Shown: positions 1 to 12,208, counted from the first letter of the stretch. The stretch is DNA of 64,000 nt from Romanomermis culicivorax (GCA_963922205.1 CAWUHX010000405.1:62001-126000); one strand, 5' to 3'. Translations and numbers: made by a program. The notes: generated by a model not told the origin, from the letters alone.

Positions 1-99
1 GTGCCAAAAACCTTGTCTTGAACACAAAAAACACTGCTTGAGCTCAAGCTTAAGCCTAAGACTAAGCCGGAGTATAAGACCATGTACAAGTCTAAGCCT

Positions 100-345
100 A
101 AAGGCCCTGTCATACTTCACCACGCGGCGCCGGTTGTTCTATTCATACTAAAAAGCGGCGCCGTGTGGTACTGCCTTTGAAGCATGAATAGGTTTTTGTA
201 ATTTTTGCGGCACGGCATGGCGCCCCATCAGGTTTCAACTGAACCAATGCACATTTTTTGAGAAGAGCAAAATCCAAAAGTAAAAAAGCGGCGCCGTACA
301 GTGCCGCGCGGTATCGTATGGTGCCACTTTTTTACTTTTGGATTT
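100..345. repeat. Truncated foldback element, GGCCCTGTCATACTTC family
   Basis: The block opens with AAAGGCCCTGTCATACTTC and continues with GCGGCGCC-type palindromes and a stretch reading 'aagagcaaaatccaaaagtaaaaaagcggcgcc'-like sequence that recurs at 5740-5780. The same terminus begins the element at 4806 and, inverted, ends it at 5860. Only one terminus is present here, so this is a broken or partial copy. The open frames at 235-661 lie in or next to this repeat and show no domain. Confidence 0.6.
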
Positions 346-1181
346 TGCTCTTGTCATAAAATGTGTATTGCTCGGCTCCACCCTCCCATCCGCATGGACT
401 CGTATGCTGGCGCACTCCAGTATATCGGTGCGGATGGAGTGACATTTGGGGCTGTGGTATTGCCGATGTATTTCAGCCTCACTAATTGTGGACCGAGTCA
501 TTGGGTCTCACCCTACATGTCGCCAAATTGGCTCAAAACACTACAATGACTGTCGGCCCCACTGTGCGGCTGCCCAATTCATATTCGGCTTCCCCAGTGA
601 TGGCCTGTTAAGGCGGAGTCCCCCCTTGCCAGTTTTGTTTGTCCCTGTGACGATTGCTTAGGGCGATCTATCGCAAGGGGGGAGGGGTGTTGTAGTGTGT
701 TTCCACCGATTCTTCAGGACTTTCTAATTGTTTGTCAATTTCATAAAAACGCCTGCAAGTACAACATTTTGACCATGCCTTTGAATTACATGAGAAATCG
801 ACCATTAAGGCCTCCACGTTGACAAGTGAGAGCCCAAAATGAATGTTGATCTTTTCAGCAGCGGAAATTTTTTTGGGTTATTGACATTCTGTGACAGTGG
901 GGAATAAATTTTCTGAACATTTATTCCAAGAATGAGATTTTTCAAAATTTTCTATTCAAAAATCGTGATTCCTAGAAATTTATCACTTCTAAAATTTTGA
1001 AACTTATTTTAAAATTTATTTTTAAGGTTAAGATTTTAAATTTAAAATTTTAAATTTAAATTTTATTTATTTTAAAATTTTAAAATTTATTCATGAAGCA
1101 ATCAAAAATTTGGCCGAAAAGCTATGATAGAGAAGAAAAAAAAATTTTCGAAAAAACTTTCATGAAGTTTTTGGAATTAGT
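346..1181. other. No gene seen; AT-rich sequence
   Basis: No splice-flanked coding stretch or recognisable domain is visible. 950-1090 is a low-complexity run built of AAATTTTAAA-like words. The small open frames here have no coding-like composition. Confidence 0.4.
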
Positions 1182-1752
1182 GCATCTGGTGGCCACCCAT
1201 CTTATAACATGTGTAATGCAAAAGGTACCTAGTAATAGGGTAAAATGTGTGGGGAGGCATAAATGGTATAACATGCCTGATAGATGATAGCCGAAGCCTA
1301 AAGCCCAATTCAGAAGTGCAGTTGACGACTGTTGCCAATATGTCGGTGATGAAAATCCTGGGATTTTTTTACTTCTGAATTGGGGTTTCTGTAAATTGCT
1401 CATTTGTTCCATAGAGTCGCCGACAAAAAATCCTAGGATTTTTCACTTCTGAATAGGGGTTGAGCAAGCCTAAAGAATCATTTATGCTTGATTTTTCGAT
1501 GGAACGAATCACCAACAGCTTCAAATGTTCAACCTGAAAATCAACTGAACAGAACAAAAATTTCCTTTTCGTTCGGTAACGTTGCGTCGATTGCATTATG
1601 TTCCATCCTGCCGAAAAAAGCAAGTATAAATGAACCTTGAGCCTAAGCCTGAGCCAGGTTCATAGTGTTGCCTAAAGTTACGCGTCATAATCAGTTGCAT
1701 TTGGTACCTTTTGTACTGCACACGTTATAAGATGGGTGGCCACCAGGCGCAT
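1182..1752. repeat. TIR element, CATCTGGTGGCCACCC family
   Basis: About 48-bp imperfect terminal inverted repeats bound this 0.57-kb block: CATCTGGTGGCCACCCATCT at 1184 and its inverse ending near 1750, both continuing inward through a TTATAAC-like segment to GGTACC. The interior contains a short inverted pair around CCCAATTCAGAAG (about 1300 and 1375). The termini resemble those of the longer element at 24725-28568 (GTCTGGTTCACACCCACCC ... GGTACC), which suggests one family. No transposase is visible. Confidence 0.65.
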
Positions 1753-2140
1753 TACCAGGTTTTTGAATTCGATTTACGAAAGGAACAATCGTTTCGAAAC
1801 GTTTAGAAATTTAACGTGTTGATCTTTCTCAACAAAACGGAAAAAATGCGGATAACATGAACTAATACATGTTTAAAATGATGAAAACTATTAAAGATTT
1901 AATATTAAGTGAAGGTAAATGTGGTAAAAGCCGGGCCTGAGCTAGTTAATGAATAATTTTCCGAATTTTTTCCACCAAGAAGCATGATTTGGTGAAAAAT
2001 GCAGTGGGTAAACCCCAAATTTGTGGGGTGGGGGTACTGAAATTCCCAAATTTCGGTAGTAGTCCCAAAAATCCTAAAAAACGATAATTTCAAAAATTTC
2101 CCCGAAAAAAGATTTTTTCTCCCAATTTTGAGTTGGGTAG
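1753..2140. other. No gene seen; repeat-like fragment
   Basis: Contains text such as 'ccccaaatttgtggggtggggg' and 'cccaaaaatcc' that resembles the interior of the CATACCTGTAA MITEs but without recognisable termini. Probably a decayed MITE around 1980-2130. No coding evidence. Confidence 0.35.
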
Positions 2141-3129
2141 TTAAGGCCGATTCATACTTCATCCGGCATCCGGCGTCCCGCAAGTTATTTTTAGCTTCCA
2201 ACATTCAGTGTACGGCATCCGGCAATTTGGCTTCCAGCATATGAATTCAGATGAGGATGCCGGTCCAGCAAGTTGCTGGATCAGATGGCAATTCATACTT
2301 CTTCCAGCAATGAAAATGCCGGATGACAATTTATTCTTGCTTTTACTATGTTTAAATACTTTGAAAGCTGTGCAATATTTTGTATAAAAAAGTAAAAAGT
2401 TTTCATAAAAAGAAAATGTTTTAAAAAAAATATATATATATATTTTTAAAAAGTTTAAAAAAGTAAAAAGTTTCAATAAAAAATTTTTTATATGACTACC
2501 CTGCACATACATGCTTTCAAGAACGGAAAAAACATTCAAAATATTCAGCAATCAAAAATTAAACAAACATCATAATTAAAAACACAAAATTTCGCCTCAA
2601 CTAAAAAATCGATATCTCCCACAATTGTATATACCTGTGATTGAGTGGGGTTGGGGGGACCCTCACCCCCAACTTGGTCAACCCTATACTCAACCCCCCC
2701 AAACTAGGAAAAAATTAGCTTTTTTTGGAAAAATTGTTGAAATTGTTTCGGATTTTTGGGGTGGTTTCGACCCCTCTCCCCAAAATTTTGGAAACTTGGG
2801 GGTCTCCACCCCAATATTTTCGGTTTACCCCCCCCCCCCCCCAATTGATCGAACCTCTTACAGGTATGACATTGTATATGCAAAAACCAATTGAACACGT
2901 GGTTCTTTTAAAATTACATACAAAATTGCTTTCCGGCATCCGCAAAAGTACAAACTGTTTCTACTCTTCTGATCCGGCAAAATTCTAGTCTTTCGGCAAG
3001 AAATGGGGATGGCAGCGTGGGAATCCGGAAAAATGAGGTCATCCAGTGTCGAAATGCGGGACGACTTGCCGGATCAAAAATCTAAAAATTGACTTTTTTC
3101 GGCCGGATGAAGTATGAATACGTCTTTAA
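2141..3129. mobile_element. TTAA-flanked foldback element X1
   Basis: The left end reads TTAAGGCCGATTCATACTTC followed by ATCCGGC; the right end is the inverse, GCCGGATGAAGTATGAATAC then GTCTTTAA. The inverted ends and the TTAA at both edges (2141-2144, 3126-3129) fit a TTAA-target transposon of the piggyBac or Kolobok type, non-autonomous since no transposase is seen. The interior repeats TCCGGCAT-like words. A separate MITE (2630-2868) is inserted inside. The right TTAA is shared with the next element. Confidence 0.7.
2630..2868. mobile_element. MITE-A copy (CATACCTGTAA family)
   Basis: Terminal repeats ATACCTGTGATTG and CTTACAGGTATG enclose alternating G- and C-runs (TTGGGGGGACCC, a run of about 17 C near 2828) and a TTTTGGAAAAA-like centre. 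Flanks ATTGTAT on both sides look like a partly decayed target duplication. Short open frames here are translations of the homopolymer runs and are not genes. Confidence 0.75.
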
Positions 3130-4809
3130 AGGCTGATGTATAGTAATCCGTAATCCTGATCCTTAATCCTGAGTTCCTGACCCGATAAGGATCAGGAAAG
3201 GATAGGACCAGGTAAAGTCGTCCTTAATGTCCCTTAATTTAAGGATCGGAACGACTACGTGAGAAATATTTTACAGTAAGATTATATATTGAGATGCGTA
3301 AGTTGTATAAATAAAGACGACTCCAGACAGTAGGTTTTATACATTTTATTGATCTTTTTCATTATTCTGATTATTTTTTTGTTTTCGTTCATGTTGCACA
3401 TGCGTTTACATTATTTTGTCTCAATGTTTTTTGTCTATTTGTCATATTTTAATTCCCTCTTGATTAATTTTTTAAATTTTAAATTTTAAAATTTTTTTAT
3501 TTCAAATTTTAAAATTTTTTAATTTTATATTTTAAAATTTTTTAATTTTAAATTTTTAAACTTTAAATTATTAAATTTTCAATTTTTCAATTTTAAATTT
3601 TTCAGTTTTAAATTTTTAAACTTTAAATTATTAAATTTTTTAGTTTTAAATTTTTAAACTTTAAATTATTAAATTTTTTAGTTTTAAATTTTTAAACTTT
3701 AAATTATCAAATTTTTTATTTTTCAATTTTAAATTTTTAATTTAAATTTTTTAATCTTAAAATTTTTACTTTAAAATTTTAAATTTTAAATTTTTTAATT
3801 TTAAATTTTTTGAATTTTAAATTTTTGAATTTTAAATTTTTGAATTTTAAATTTTTGAATTTTAAATTTTTGAATTTTAAATTTTTGAATTTTAAATTTT
3901 TGAATTTTAAATTTTTGAATTTTAAATTTTTGAATTTAAATTTTTTAATCTTAAATTTTTAATTTTAAATTTTTTAATCTTAAATTTTTAAACTTTAAAC
4001 TATTAAATTTTTAATTTTCAATTTTAAATTTTTGAATTTAAATTTTTTAATTTTTAAATTTTTTAATTTAAATTTTTTAATTTTAAATTTTTTAATTTTG
4101 AATTTTCTAATTTGAAAAGTTTTCAATTTAAAATGTTAAAATTTTCTAATTTTAAACTTTAATTTCTTTTAATTTTAAATTTCAAATATTTTAATTTTAA
4201 ATTTTTTCAAATTAATAGAGTTTGACATTAAAATTAGTTAATTTTTTAGAAAGTTAATTTTTTTATAAATAAAAACGCTGGAATCAATCAACAAAAGCCG
4301 CAAATCTGCCGTTTTGTTGTAAACAAACATGGCTACAGTATTACAACGCGCTGTAGTTGCAAAGTATTGCACTTGCGTAAAGTGCACATATTTCACCGAA
4401 AAACATGAAAAATCTATTTCTTAGCTGACTACTCTATCTTATCTGGTAGAAAATTCTTAGTTTTTGCTAATTTCACTTCATTTTACATTCCAATTACCGG
4501 AAAATGTAACTAGGATTATGCGCAGGCTGAAGCCATTACGCATTTGATGAGTATTTACTGTAGCGTGTAGCTTTCCCGATCCTTAAAAAGTACGGAAGGC
4601 TTGTACTTTGTTCCCTACGTCAGGAAAGCCGATCCTTTCCCGATCAGGAAGACATCGGGAACACCTTTCCTTATAAGGTCGGGAACGCTATCCCGATCCT
4701 GATTTCAGGATTACGGATTGCGTCAGGATCGAAAATTTAGGGAACGAGCTTTCCTGACTCAGGAAAGGTCATATTTTTAAGGATCAGGACGACTATACGT
4801 CGGCCTTAA
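3126..4809. mobile_element. TTAA-flanked foldback element X2
   Basis: The left end is TTAAAGGCTGATGTATAGT and the right end is ACTATACGTCGGCCTTAA, inverted relatives with TTAA at both edges. Subterminal sequence repeats GGATCAGGA/TCCTGATCC words in both orientations (3150-3250 and 4570-4790). The middle is an AT satellite (3470-4215). No transposase frame is visible. Both edge TTAAs are shared with the neighbouring elements. Confidence 0.7.
3470..4215. repeat. AT-rich satellite, (TTTTTGAATTTTAAA)n core
   Basis: About 750 bp made almost only of A and T. Between roughly 3806 and 3945 a 15-bp unit, TTTTTGAATTTTAAA, repeats about nine times nearly perfectly; around it a 30-34-bp unit containing TTTTAAATTTTTAAACTTTAAATTA is repeated with variation. 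Simple tandem expansion inside the X2 element. Confidence 0.9.
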
Positions 4810-5860
4810 GGCCCTGTCAGCACCGGTTGACATACATATCCATACTAAAAGGCGGCGCTGGCCGGTGCCGCGCGGCACAACCCTTGAAGTATGAATAGGT
4901 TTTTGTAATTTTTGCGGCGCCCGAAATTTTCGAACAAGTTATGTGTTCTAAAGTTGCAGCATACTGTTGTTGTAACATATTGTAGCATACTGTGACATCT
5001 ATACATGTAGTTGAGTCATATTTTTCACCTAAATAGTGAATTCTGACACTTGTCAAATTATTTTACCAAATTGATTACTTAATTTTCAATGAAGACTTAC
5101 TAAGAAGTTGATCACTCAATTTGCAATGAAGATATTGTAATGTGTAAAAATTATGAATATGCAAAGTAGGTGTAAACATGTTCCTACAGCAAGTGTACTC
5201 CATTTCGATTGTGTCTTTATTTCCCCAACGTCCCTTTTCCGCAAATATCCCAATTGTCTGAAAGTTCATATTCCCCGTAGGTCCCGTTTCCCCGAATAAT
5301 GAATAAATTTGTTATTTCCCCGAAAAATGCATTAGTCTCTATTCCCTGAACGTCCCGATTTCCCGAATACTAGGGAAAGGAGATGGATCCACTTTGAATC
5401 TGGGTCCTAAACGGCAGGTCCGACCGGACCCAGATCAGATCTGGATCCTGTATATAGCATATATGTGAATGAATAATCGTGTATATATATTCAATTTTTC
5501 AAAATCAATTTATATAAATTGATATTTTTCAGCAGTTCAAGGGCTATTAATTGTTGGAATGAAAAGCAAATTGAAGCAAAATCTTTAGACTTGGCTTTTT
5601 TGCAAGCTTCTATCTGCACCGTGCAGGAGTGAGTGATTTTTTTTTCTTTGGCTCTTTTTATTTTTCCATTTTTTTCGTATTTTTCATCTTTTTCGCATTT
5701 TTCCTATTCGGGATTTGTCGAGACGAGCAATACACATTTTTTGAGAAGAGCAAAATCCGAAAGTAAAAAAGCGGCGCCTCGCGGTACCGCGCGGCGAAGT
5801 ATGACAAGCCACCGAGCGGTACCACGCTGTACCTCGCGGCGAAGTATGACAGGGCCTTTA
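4806..5860. mobile_element. TTAA-flanked foldback element X3
   Basis: Left terminus TTAAGGCCCTGTCAGC and right terminus GAAGTATGACAGGGCCTTTA are inverted; the right TTAA has decayed to TTTA. Ends are rich in palindromic GCGGCGCC and CGCGGCG words. The same left end and body start at 100 (partial copy). 5600-5700 is T-rich. The open frames at 4817-5056 and 5633-6015 are antisense or internal to this repeat, with no domain. Confidence 0.65.
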
Positions 5861-6118
5861 CAGGTATGCCCTGAAATACAATAGAAATTGGCTAAAGTCT
5901 CTACCATCACGAGTAGAGAGTCATTAGATATATAAATTAGCCTTTTTGGCGCCATGTGCTTGAAAATTTTTGACGGTTTTGACATAGTGAAACGATGAAA
6001 ATTGATATTTAGCAAGGATCTATTTCAAAAATCAGGTTTTAATTTTTTCTTGAAAGGGTTTTTATATTGTTTTGAAAATTGGGATTACTGTACTACAGCG
6101 TTTTTTAGACTCAGCATT
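5861..6118. other. No gene seen
   Basis: AT-rich sequence between repeat elements. No conserved frame, RNA or repeat terminus identified. Confidence 0.3.
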
Positions 6119-6300
6119 GGCAGTGTCTATTGACCGGACCCGGTCAATATTTTTTTAGCTATTGACAGGATCCGGGCAGAAGATGCTATGAGAGTGTGTT
6201 ATTGACCATACGAAAAATACAGTAAAACAATCGATCACGTGATTTTAGCGTGCAAAACATTGAAACCTGTCGATCACTTACAGAAATGTACACTCTGCTC
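6119..6300 (+). repeat. Left arm of a 5.8-kb inverted repeat pair
   Basis: Starts GGCAGTGTCTATTGACCGGA and runs through GACAGGATCCGGGCAGAAG and ATCGATCACGTGAT. The inverse of this ~150-bp arm lies at 11810-11962. The arms may be the terminal repeats of one element of about 5.84 kb holding later insertions, or two solo ends. No transposase is visible between them. Confidence 0.6.
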
Positions 6301-6699
6301 CTCAATGAAAACCTCATCCGATGTATATAACGTCATGATTATGCCTGATCGGAGAAGGCAAATACTGCGTTCTAGCATCAACACTATCTAAAATCAAGTG
6401 CAATGGTTTTCAGCAAATTGATGTTGCAATATTCAGTTACTGTAGGTATGAAATCTATAAACACGCTTTTCATGTTTATCCCAGTCACTGTTTTTTTCCA
6501 CATTTGCACTATAATGTGGAAAATAATCTGGAATGTGGAAAAAATTTTTGAGGTCTTTCCACAAATGTGGAAGAAAAATTTGGGGTTTTCATATTGAAAA
6601 GATGCATTTTGGTGCATTTCAGGAGGTCCAAATCTCAAAAAAAAAACTTTAATAATGATCATTATTCATTAAGTAGCTCAGGCGTGGCTTTTATCATGC

Positions 6700-6933
6700 A
6701 TACCTGTACTTGGGGGGGGGGGGGGTTGGGGGGACCCCCCCCCCAACTTGGCCAACCCAGTACCCAAAATCATTTCCCCCCAACCCCCCCCCCCCCCCCC
6801 CAGTTGGCAAAAAATTAAAAAAATTTGCCAAAAAGTGTATGTTTTTTGGGGAAAATTTCGACTTTTTCCTACCCCCCCCCCAAAATTTCGGATTTACCCA
6901 CCCCCCCCAACTGGTCGGAGGTCTTACGGGTAT
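6700..6933. mobile_element. MITE-A copy with 8-bp target duplication
   Basis: Begins CATACCTGTACTTGGGG and ends TTACGGGTATG; flanked by TTATCATG on both sides, an exact 8-bp duplication if the outer C and G belong to the terminus. The interior has runs of 9-14 G or C, then a TTTTTTGGGGAAAATTTCGA stretch and more C-runs. Length about 235 bp; non-coding. Confidence 0.85.
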
Positions 6934-7945
6934 GTTATCATGTCTACCTTCATTTATCACTTAATTTATAATAGTTTTCATCATCTTAAACGTAGTATCT
7001 CATGTTTTAATTGATAATCTTCAACATTTTATCATAATATTTAATGAAGATTCGCATTTTTTCCTTTTGAGAAAAATCTATACGTCAAGTCTCTATGCTT
7101 TATGACGCGATTATTTCTTTGCTAACAAAAAATCAATTCAAAAGCTTCATGGAAATATCTTTCGGAAATTTATACTCTTCTTACTCATATATTTTCGACC
7201 AAGTTCATGAGAGTTTACAAATAAATTACAGATTTTAAAAATTTTCAATTAAAATTCTAGAAATTACGACTCTTGAACACAAAATTGGAATCTAATTCTT
7301 GAAATAAATGTTCGGAAAATTGATTTTCCAGCGTCCCAGAATGTCGTTATACCCAAAAAATTTTCCGGCGCTTCGTGCTGGAAAGATTACCATCCTCTTT
7401 GGGCTTTCGTTTGTCATCATAGAGGACCTGACCATTGATTTCTTGTGTAATTCAAGTCAATTATGCTCTTGGATAGTTTGCTAGAAAATTTGTTCAACAA
7501 TGCTTGTAGATTAGGCTTGTCGAACATTTCAATTTTTTCTTCAATTTTAATGAATTAACTTCTCTAAAAACACCGGAAGGCTTAAAAAAGCTCAAAAACA
7601 GTGCGATAAAGCGTCTGTGAGCATTTTTTAGCCAAAAAACGAGGATTGTAAGACGAAAAAAAAACAGTGATCCCAGATGACCCCTTTCCACATTTGTGGA
7701 AAAAAGTTCGTGGAAAAAAACAGTGATCCCAGTGGTTTGTTGTGCCAAAGCATGGTTTTTGGCGCCAAAAAATTGGAACGGCACAAAAAGTTTTGAGCGT
7801 TTGTGTTAATTGGCACAATTTTTTTGACTGGTTTAAAACTGAATTTCCTTGATTTTCAGTCATCTTAAGGGCTGAAAACGCAAAATTTTCGAGGCGCTTC
7901 GCGCCCAGTCCTGTAATATTACTTTTATTTGTCTAGAACGCGAGC

Positions 7946-8161
7946 ATACCTGTAATTGGGGGGATTGGGGGGGGGACCCCCCCAACTTGGCCAACCATAT
8001 AGCCAACCCCACCCCCCCAGTTTGGAAAAAATTAAAGAGATTGGCAAAAAAAGTGTAATGTTTTTTGCTTTTTTTGGGAAAAATTTCGACTTTTTCGACC
8101 CCCTCCCCCAAAATTTCGGATTTACCTCCTCCCCCCAACTGGTCGGACCTCTTACAGGTAT
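7946..8161. mobile_element. MITE-A copy with exact target duplication
   Basis: Termini CATACCTGTAATTGG and CTTACAGGTATG. The flanks share GAACGCGAGC, at least 8 exact bases of target duplication on each side. The body shows the family pattern: G-run, C-run, AACTTGGCCAACC, central TTTTTGGGAAAAATTTCGAC, CCCTCCCCC, AACTGGTCGGACCTCTTACAGG. This is the best-preserved boundary of the family. Confidence 0.88.
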
Positions 8162-8699
8162 GAACGCGAGCGAACTCTATTCGAATAGTATGTTTGTATG
8201 ATCGCAACAGACTTGGAGATTGTCAATGAATGATGAATGAGTAGGAATTGTTAACTTCCTCCCCCCGTTCATTCAGTGGTGATCCGGAACCGAAATTCGG
8301 TGTTTGATTCGAACAGAAAAATCAACATTGTTTTGTTGGCACAATTTTTCAACCAAAAATTTACGCGACGGGACTATCAGGAGAAAGCAATTATAGACAT
8401 TGTTGAATTAATATTTACATCGGTTTTAGGAAGAAAGTCAAAACAAAAATATTGACTGCCTGACAAATTCTATAAAAATGTTTGAATTCTAGCAGCATTC
8501 GATTTCTTTTCGAATCGTATGTATAAACCGTTTTATCGATCAGTTTTTCTAACCTGACTGACGGTCGGATGAACTGGAGTAGGCGCAATTTTGATGCAAA
8601 TTGGTGCGGTGAAAGTATATCTTTAGTTTTTGTTTTTATCAAACGAAAAGAAAAAACTTTTTTTTGGCATATAACCTTTTGATGTAAAGCTGCTATCAC

Positions 8700-10105
8700 A
8701 TTGTTTTTTCATTTTTTCTCGATAGGCCAATTTTACTCCTAGGGCCAAATTTTACAAGCCAATCTGAATTTCAACAAGCCACAACTAAGAAGTTTGTAAA
8801 CAAATGTGGGAGTATATAAATAATGCTTCTTTCAACAAATTTATTCAAAAACGCTCTTCAAAATCACAGTAGAAGCCCACGTAACAGATCAATCATTTTG
8901 AATGCGTACTCAATCAAACAAAGAATAACAATGCTCACATATTAGACCAGTCATTATTCAAATCAATCAATGGGTTTTTTGCAAACGGAAAAATTTAGCT
9001 GCACATTTTTAGTTGCTCACACTAAAATTGATAAATTCGCTTAGTTTCATCAGAAAAATGATAGAGTCACTTCTCTTGTATTTCATTCACTTAGTTCCAG
9101 ACTCTAGTTCCGGACTTTTAGAACTGACTTTCCTGAGTTTTGGAGCAAAAATCAAAAGGCTAGCTACAGTAACTTGTTCGGCGTCCAGCGCCGAAAAATA
9201 TTTATTTCGAGGCCTCTAAAATGTCGGAAAATGCATTTTTCAGCACATTCTACTGCAAGTGCCGATGACCGATCGTGATGTTTTCACCATTTGGTTGGCC
9301 GAAGCTTTCGAACGTTTCTCTAACATTTTTGATCTAAAATATCTGGCGCCAATTTATACCAATCATAAATATTTATGATTGTTTTCAAACGGATAAAGCA
9401 TAAAAAGCGCGGTAGGTATTTTACTTCGGACTTAGATATCAGTAATCAATGCTGGCGCTTAGGACCGGAAGAAAATTTTGGATTTTTATATTCTATAACG
9501 TTGGAAAATGAGTATTTTTAATAGCTATTTCCTGCATGAAAGGTCTAATTTTTCAGTGAATTCAATGTGTTTTCAGTCAGGCGAACTAAAATTAACAAAT
9601 TAGGCAAGCAACAAAGAAGTTGGATGGCTTTTCCAGATAGGAGAACGTCTGCCACTTTTCCGTGCTGTTGATATCTTTATCATTTTCCAAATGCAAAAAG
9701 TTATGTTCACGTAGGTCGAAAATTCTAAAGGACCACAAAACGATTTTGTGAAAATGATCTGGATTTTCGTCAAATATGTTAAAAAGCAATACAAGGTCAA
9801 ACATTTGTCCATAACATGCTGATGTTTAAAAGCTGTAGGCCTAAGCTGAGCCGACATTTTCCAACCGCACAACAGAAATGATACCAAGAATCATAAATGA
9901 TTTGAAATCCGGCGCAAAGTGCTGGAAAATTTTTAGTATTTCTTTATTAAAATTCATAGCAATGCATATCCGAATAGGAAACTCACCTTATTAAAAGGGT
10001 CGTTAGGCTCTAATTTTTACATGCCAATTTAGCTTGTGCCTCTAAAATTTTAGAAGCCAGTCAGAATTTTTAGGAGCCATGGCTCCTAATTGGCCCAAAA
10101 AAATC
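8700..10105 (+). mobile_element. hAT-type non-autonomous element, CTCGAC/GGCCAATT family, copy 1
   Basis: A roughly 1.4-kb block colinear with 32017-33427 and, inverted, with 38495-39552. The left end has TTTTCTCGATAGGCCAATTT, the right end GGAGCCATGGCTCCTAATTG then GCC, so the edges are inverted and also internally palindromic. It holds GGCGCAAAGTGCTGG, a variant of the recurring mini-hairpin. The exact edges are inferred from copy 2. The internal frames (9013-9219, 9592-9887) are not conserved as coding. Confidence 0.7.
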
Positions 10106-10601
10106 TGTTTTGGCATAAAACTTTTTAAAGGTTTTCAGCATATTTTTGAGGTGAAAATTTTTTTCTGTGCCATTGACACAAATTTTTTTTAACTCTTTGT
10201 CCCAATTGGCACAAATGTCTGTGCACAAAAAAACCACTGGTTTATCAATTTTATGGCGTTTATGTGCTCAGTGTGGCGTGTACACTTTTTTAATGTTGCA
10301 TTTATCGAAGCATACTAATATTACGTCATTTTATGTTCAATATTAATATATTACTTCAATTATTGACACTGAAATCTCTGATTTTGTCTGTATGTGACAG
10401 CGCTGTTGTAATTTCATACCATTTTTTGATTTTGAAGCGTGTAATGCGTGATCACATTGAATATATTGTTATTTTTATTCATGCCGCATATAAATTAGCA
10501 GTGGCCAAAATTTGGGACTGCAACACGAAGCAAACGCCCCTAACGTGACCCTTTCTCTCAAAAGTTGTACAAGTGTTCTAATTTGAGGATCGGGTCATGC
10601 T

Positions 10602-10684
10602 ATGGGAATTGCTATGAGTGTCTATGATATTGTTTTGAATGTTTCATGGGAATTGCTATGAGTGTCTATGATATTGTTTTGAAT
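10602..10684 (+). repeat. 46-bp tandem duplication
   Basis: The segment beginning ATGGGAATTGCTATGAGTGT and continuing CTATGATATTGTTTTGAAT occurs twice head to tail, separated by GTTTC. Near-identical, so recent. No coding context. Confidence 0.85.
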
Positions 10685-10689
10685 ATTGA

Positions 10690-11809
10690 TGTTTCAACAT
10701 TTATATATTTTTTCAGAAACAATGGTGATGCAGCATGAATCCAAGCAAAATGGATATCCGATTCTTTGTCGATGGTCGGAATTGTCTGCTATCACAACTA
10801 TAGTCTGTTTTTCTTGAAATGCTGGCAAATAATATAGAACTACTGGACTGGAGAGCAAGGAATATTTTCCATTTAACGATTTTCTACTAAGCTGTATGTC
10901 ACATAGGACAGGAAATTTGTGACCATACTCAAATAACGCTCAGCAAATTTTTTGAGCAATACATCTCAATAAAGGCTTCGTCTAAACGACTTTGGGGACA
11001 GTACTTACTTTCCATTTTTCAATTATTAGCATAATTAAAATAGGACTATTATATTCAGTTTCCTTAAAATATTTCTGTTAATCAAAATATGATAAAAAAT
11101 TGCTTAGAAGTAGTTTTTACTGCATAAAACCACAAAATATCTAATAACACCTTACTTTCTTTCTGCCATCAATGTTTTTGGCGTTCTTCCGATTGTCGTC
11201 CCTGTCTTTATCTGTCTTGTTACCTTGTCCGTGAGTGATCCCTTCGTAATGACAAAAATTGGCTACAAAATTATCAGGACTAAAAACTCGACCATCAAAT
11301 GGGGCAGCATAAAGTCGAGTGTGATGCTCGCCATTGATAAACTAAAATCAATGCTGACACTGAGGAAAATGATTCGAGGAAAGTCTTCTTTTGCACTACT
11401 ATTTTTTCCCTGTCTCGGCACATAATCAAGGTTAGATATCAGACATGCATGGCAAGAATTTTCCAGGGGAAGGGGTCTTGGACTTTTTATCCATGGGCTA
11501 GGGGGTGGGCGAGCAAAAAAACAGAACAAAATCTGCGGGCTTGTTTTTCATACAAAATATGCGCGAAAATCATTAAAAAGACTGTCTTGGAAAACATTCA
11601 GGGGGGTGTTTCACTATTTTTTTGAGCCAGAGTCTCAGGCAAGGGGGTTTACCCCTCCCCTACCCCCCGCCCCTATGAGCATGTATTTCTGATATGAAAA
11701 AATGACAGAAAGTAGTGACTACCGTGTTGTATAAGTGTGAATTTTTATTGTGCTATATGCAATAAAAAGCTGGTTAGGATCAGCTCCGTATGTTTCTGCA
11801 AGTGATCTG
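10690..11809. other. No gene seen between the arms of the 6119/11962 pair
   Basis: Contains small open frames (for example 11225-11425) without domains and a decayed G/C-run tract at 11460-11690 resembling MITE interiors. No transposase motif found. Confidence 0.35.
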
Positions 11810-11962
11810 CAGGTTTTAACGTTTTGCATATTCGATCACGTGATCGATCGTTTTACTGTACTTTCAGTCCGGTAAATACCACGCTCCCATAGCATCTTCT
11901 CCTGCCCGGATCCTGTCAATAGCTAAAAAAATGTTGACCGGATCCGGTCAATAGACACTGCC
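11810..11962 (-). repeat. Right arm of the 5.8-kb inverted repeat pair
   Basis: Inverse of 6119-6300: ends with GGATCCGGTCAATAGACACTG then CC and includes CTTCTCCTGCCCGGATCCTG and ATCGATCGTTTTACTGTA. It directly abuts the MITE at 11963. Confidence 0.65.
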
Positions 11963-12208
11963 CTAAGCATTAAGGACGAAGTGTTAGCCCTCTTTCGATT
12001 GGCCAAAATAACCGCCCCCTTGTTGATTGATCAAAATTTTTGAGATGTCAAAAATGCATTATTATATGCGTTTTAAATGGTTTTAACTACCTAAGGAAAA
12101 TTTTAAATGAAAAAATTAATGAAATATATATATTAGGCGAAAAACCATCTGGGGGGTGGTAATTTCAACAATCAGAAGAGGGCTAACACTTCGTCCCTAA
12201 TGCTTAGT
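11963..12208. mobile_element. Foldback MITE with 32-bp inverted termini
   Basis: CTAAGCATTAAGGACGAAGT then GTTAGCCCTCTT at the left is repeated inverted at the right with one or two mismatches. Total length about 246 bp. No coding potential, and no clear target duplication was identified. Confidence 0.8.

Noticed and set aside
235..661. Overlapping open frames of 71-88 codons on both strands
   Set aside because: They fall in and beside the GGCCCTGTCATACTTC repeat, show no domain and no splice context.
2625..2988. Proline/glycine-rich open frames
   Set aside because: They translate the C- and G-runs of a MITE-A; the same 'proteins' appear at 6700, 7946, 13030 and 35052 only because the MITE does.
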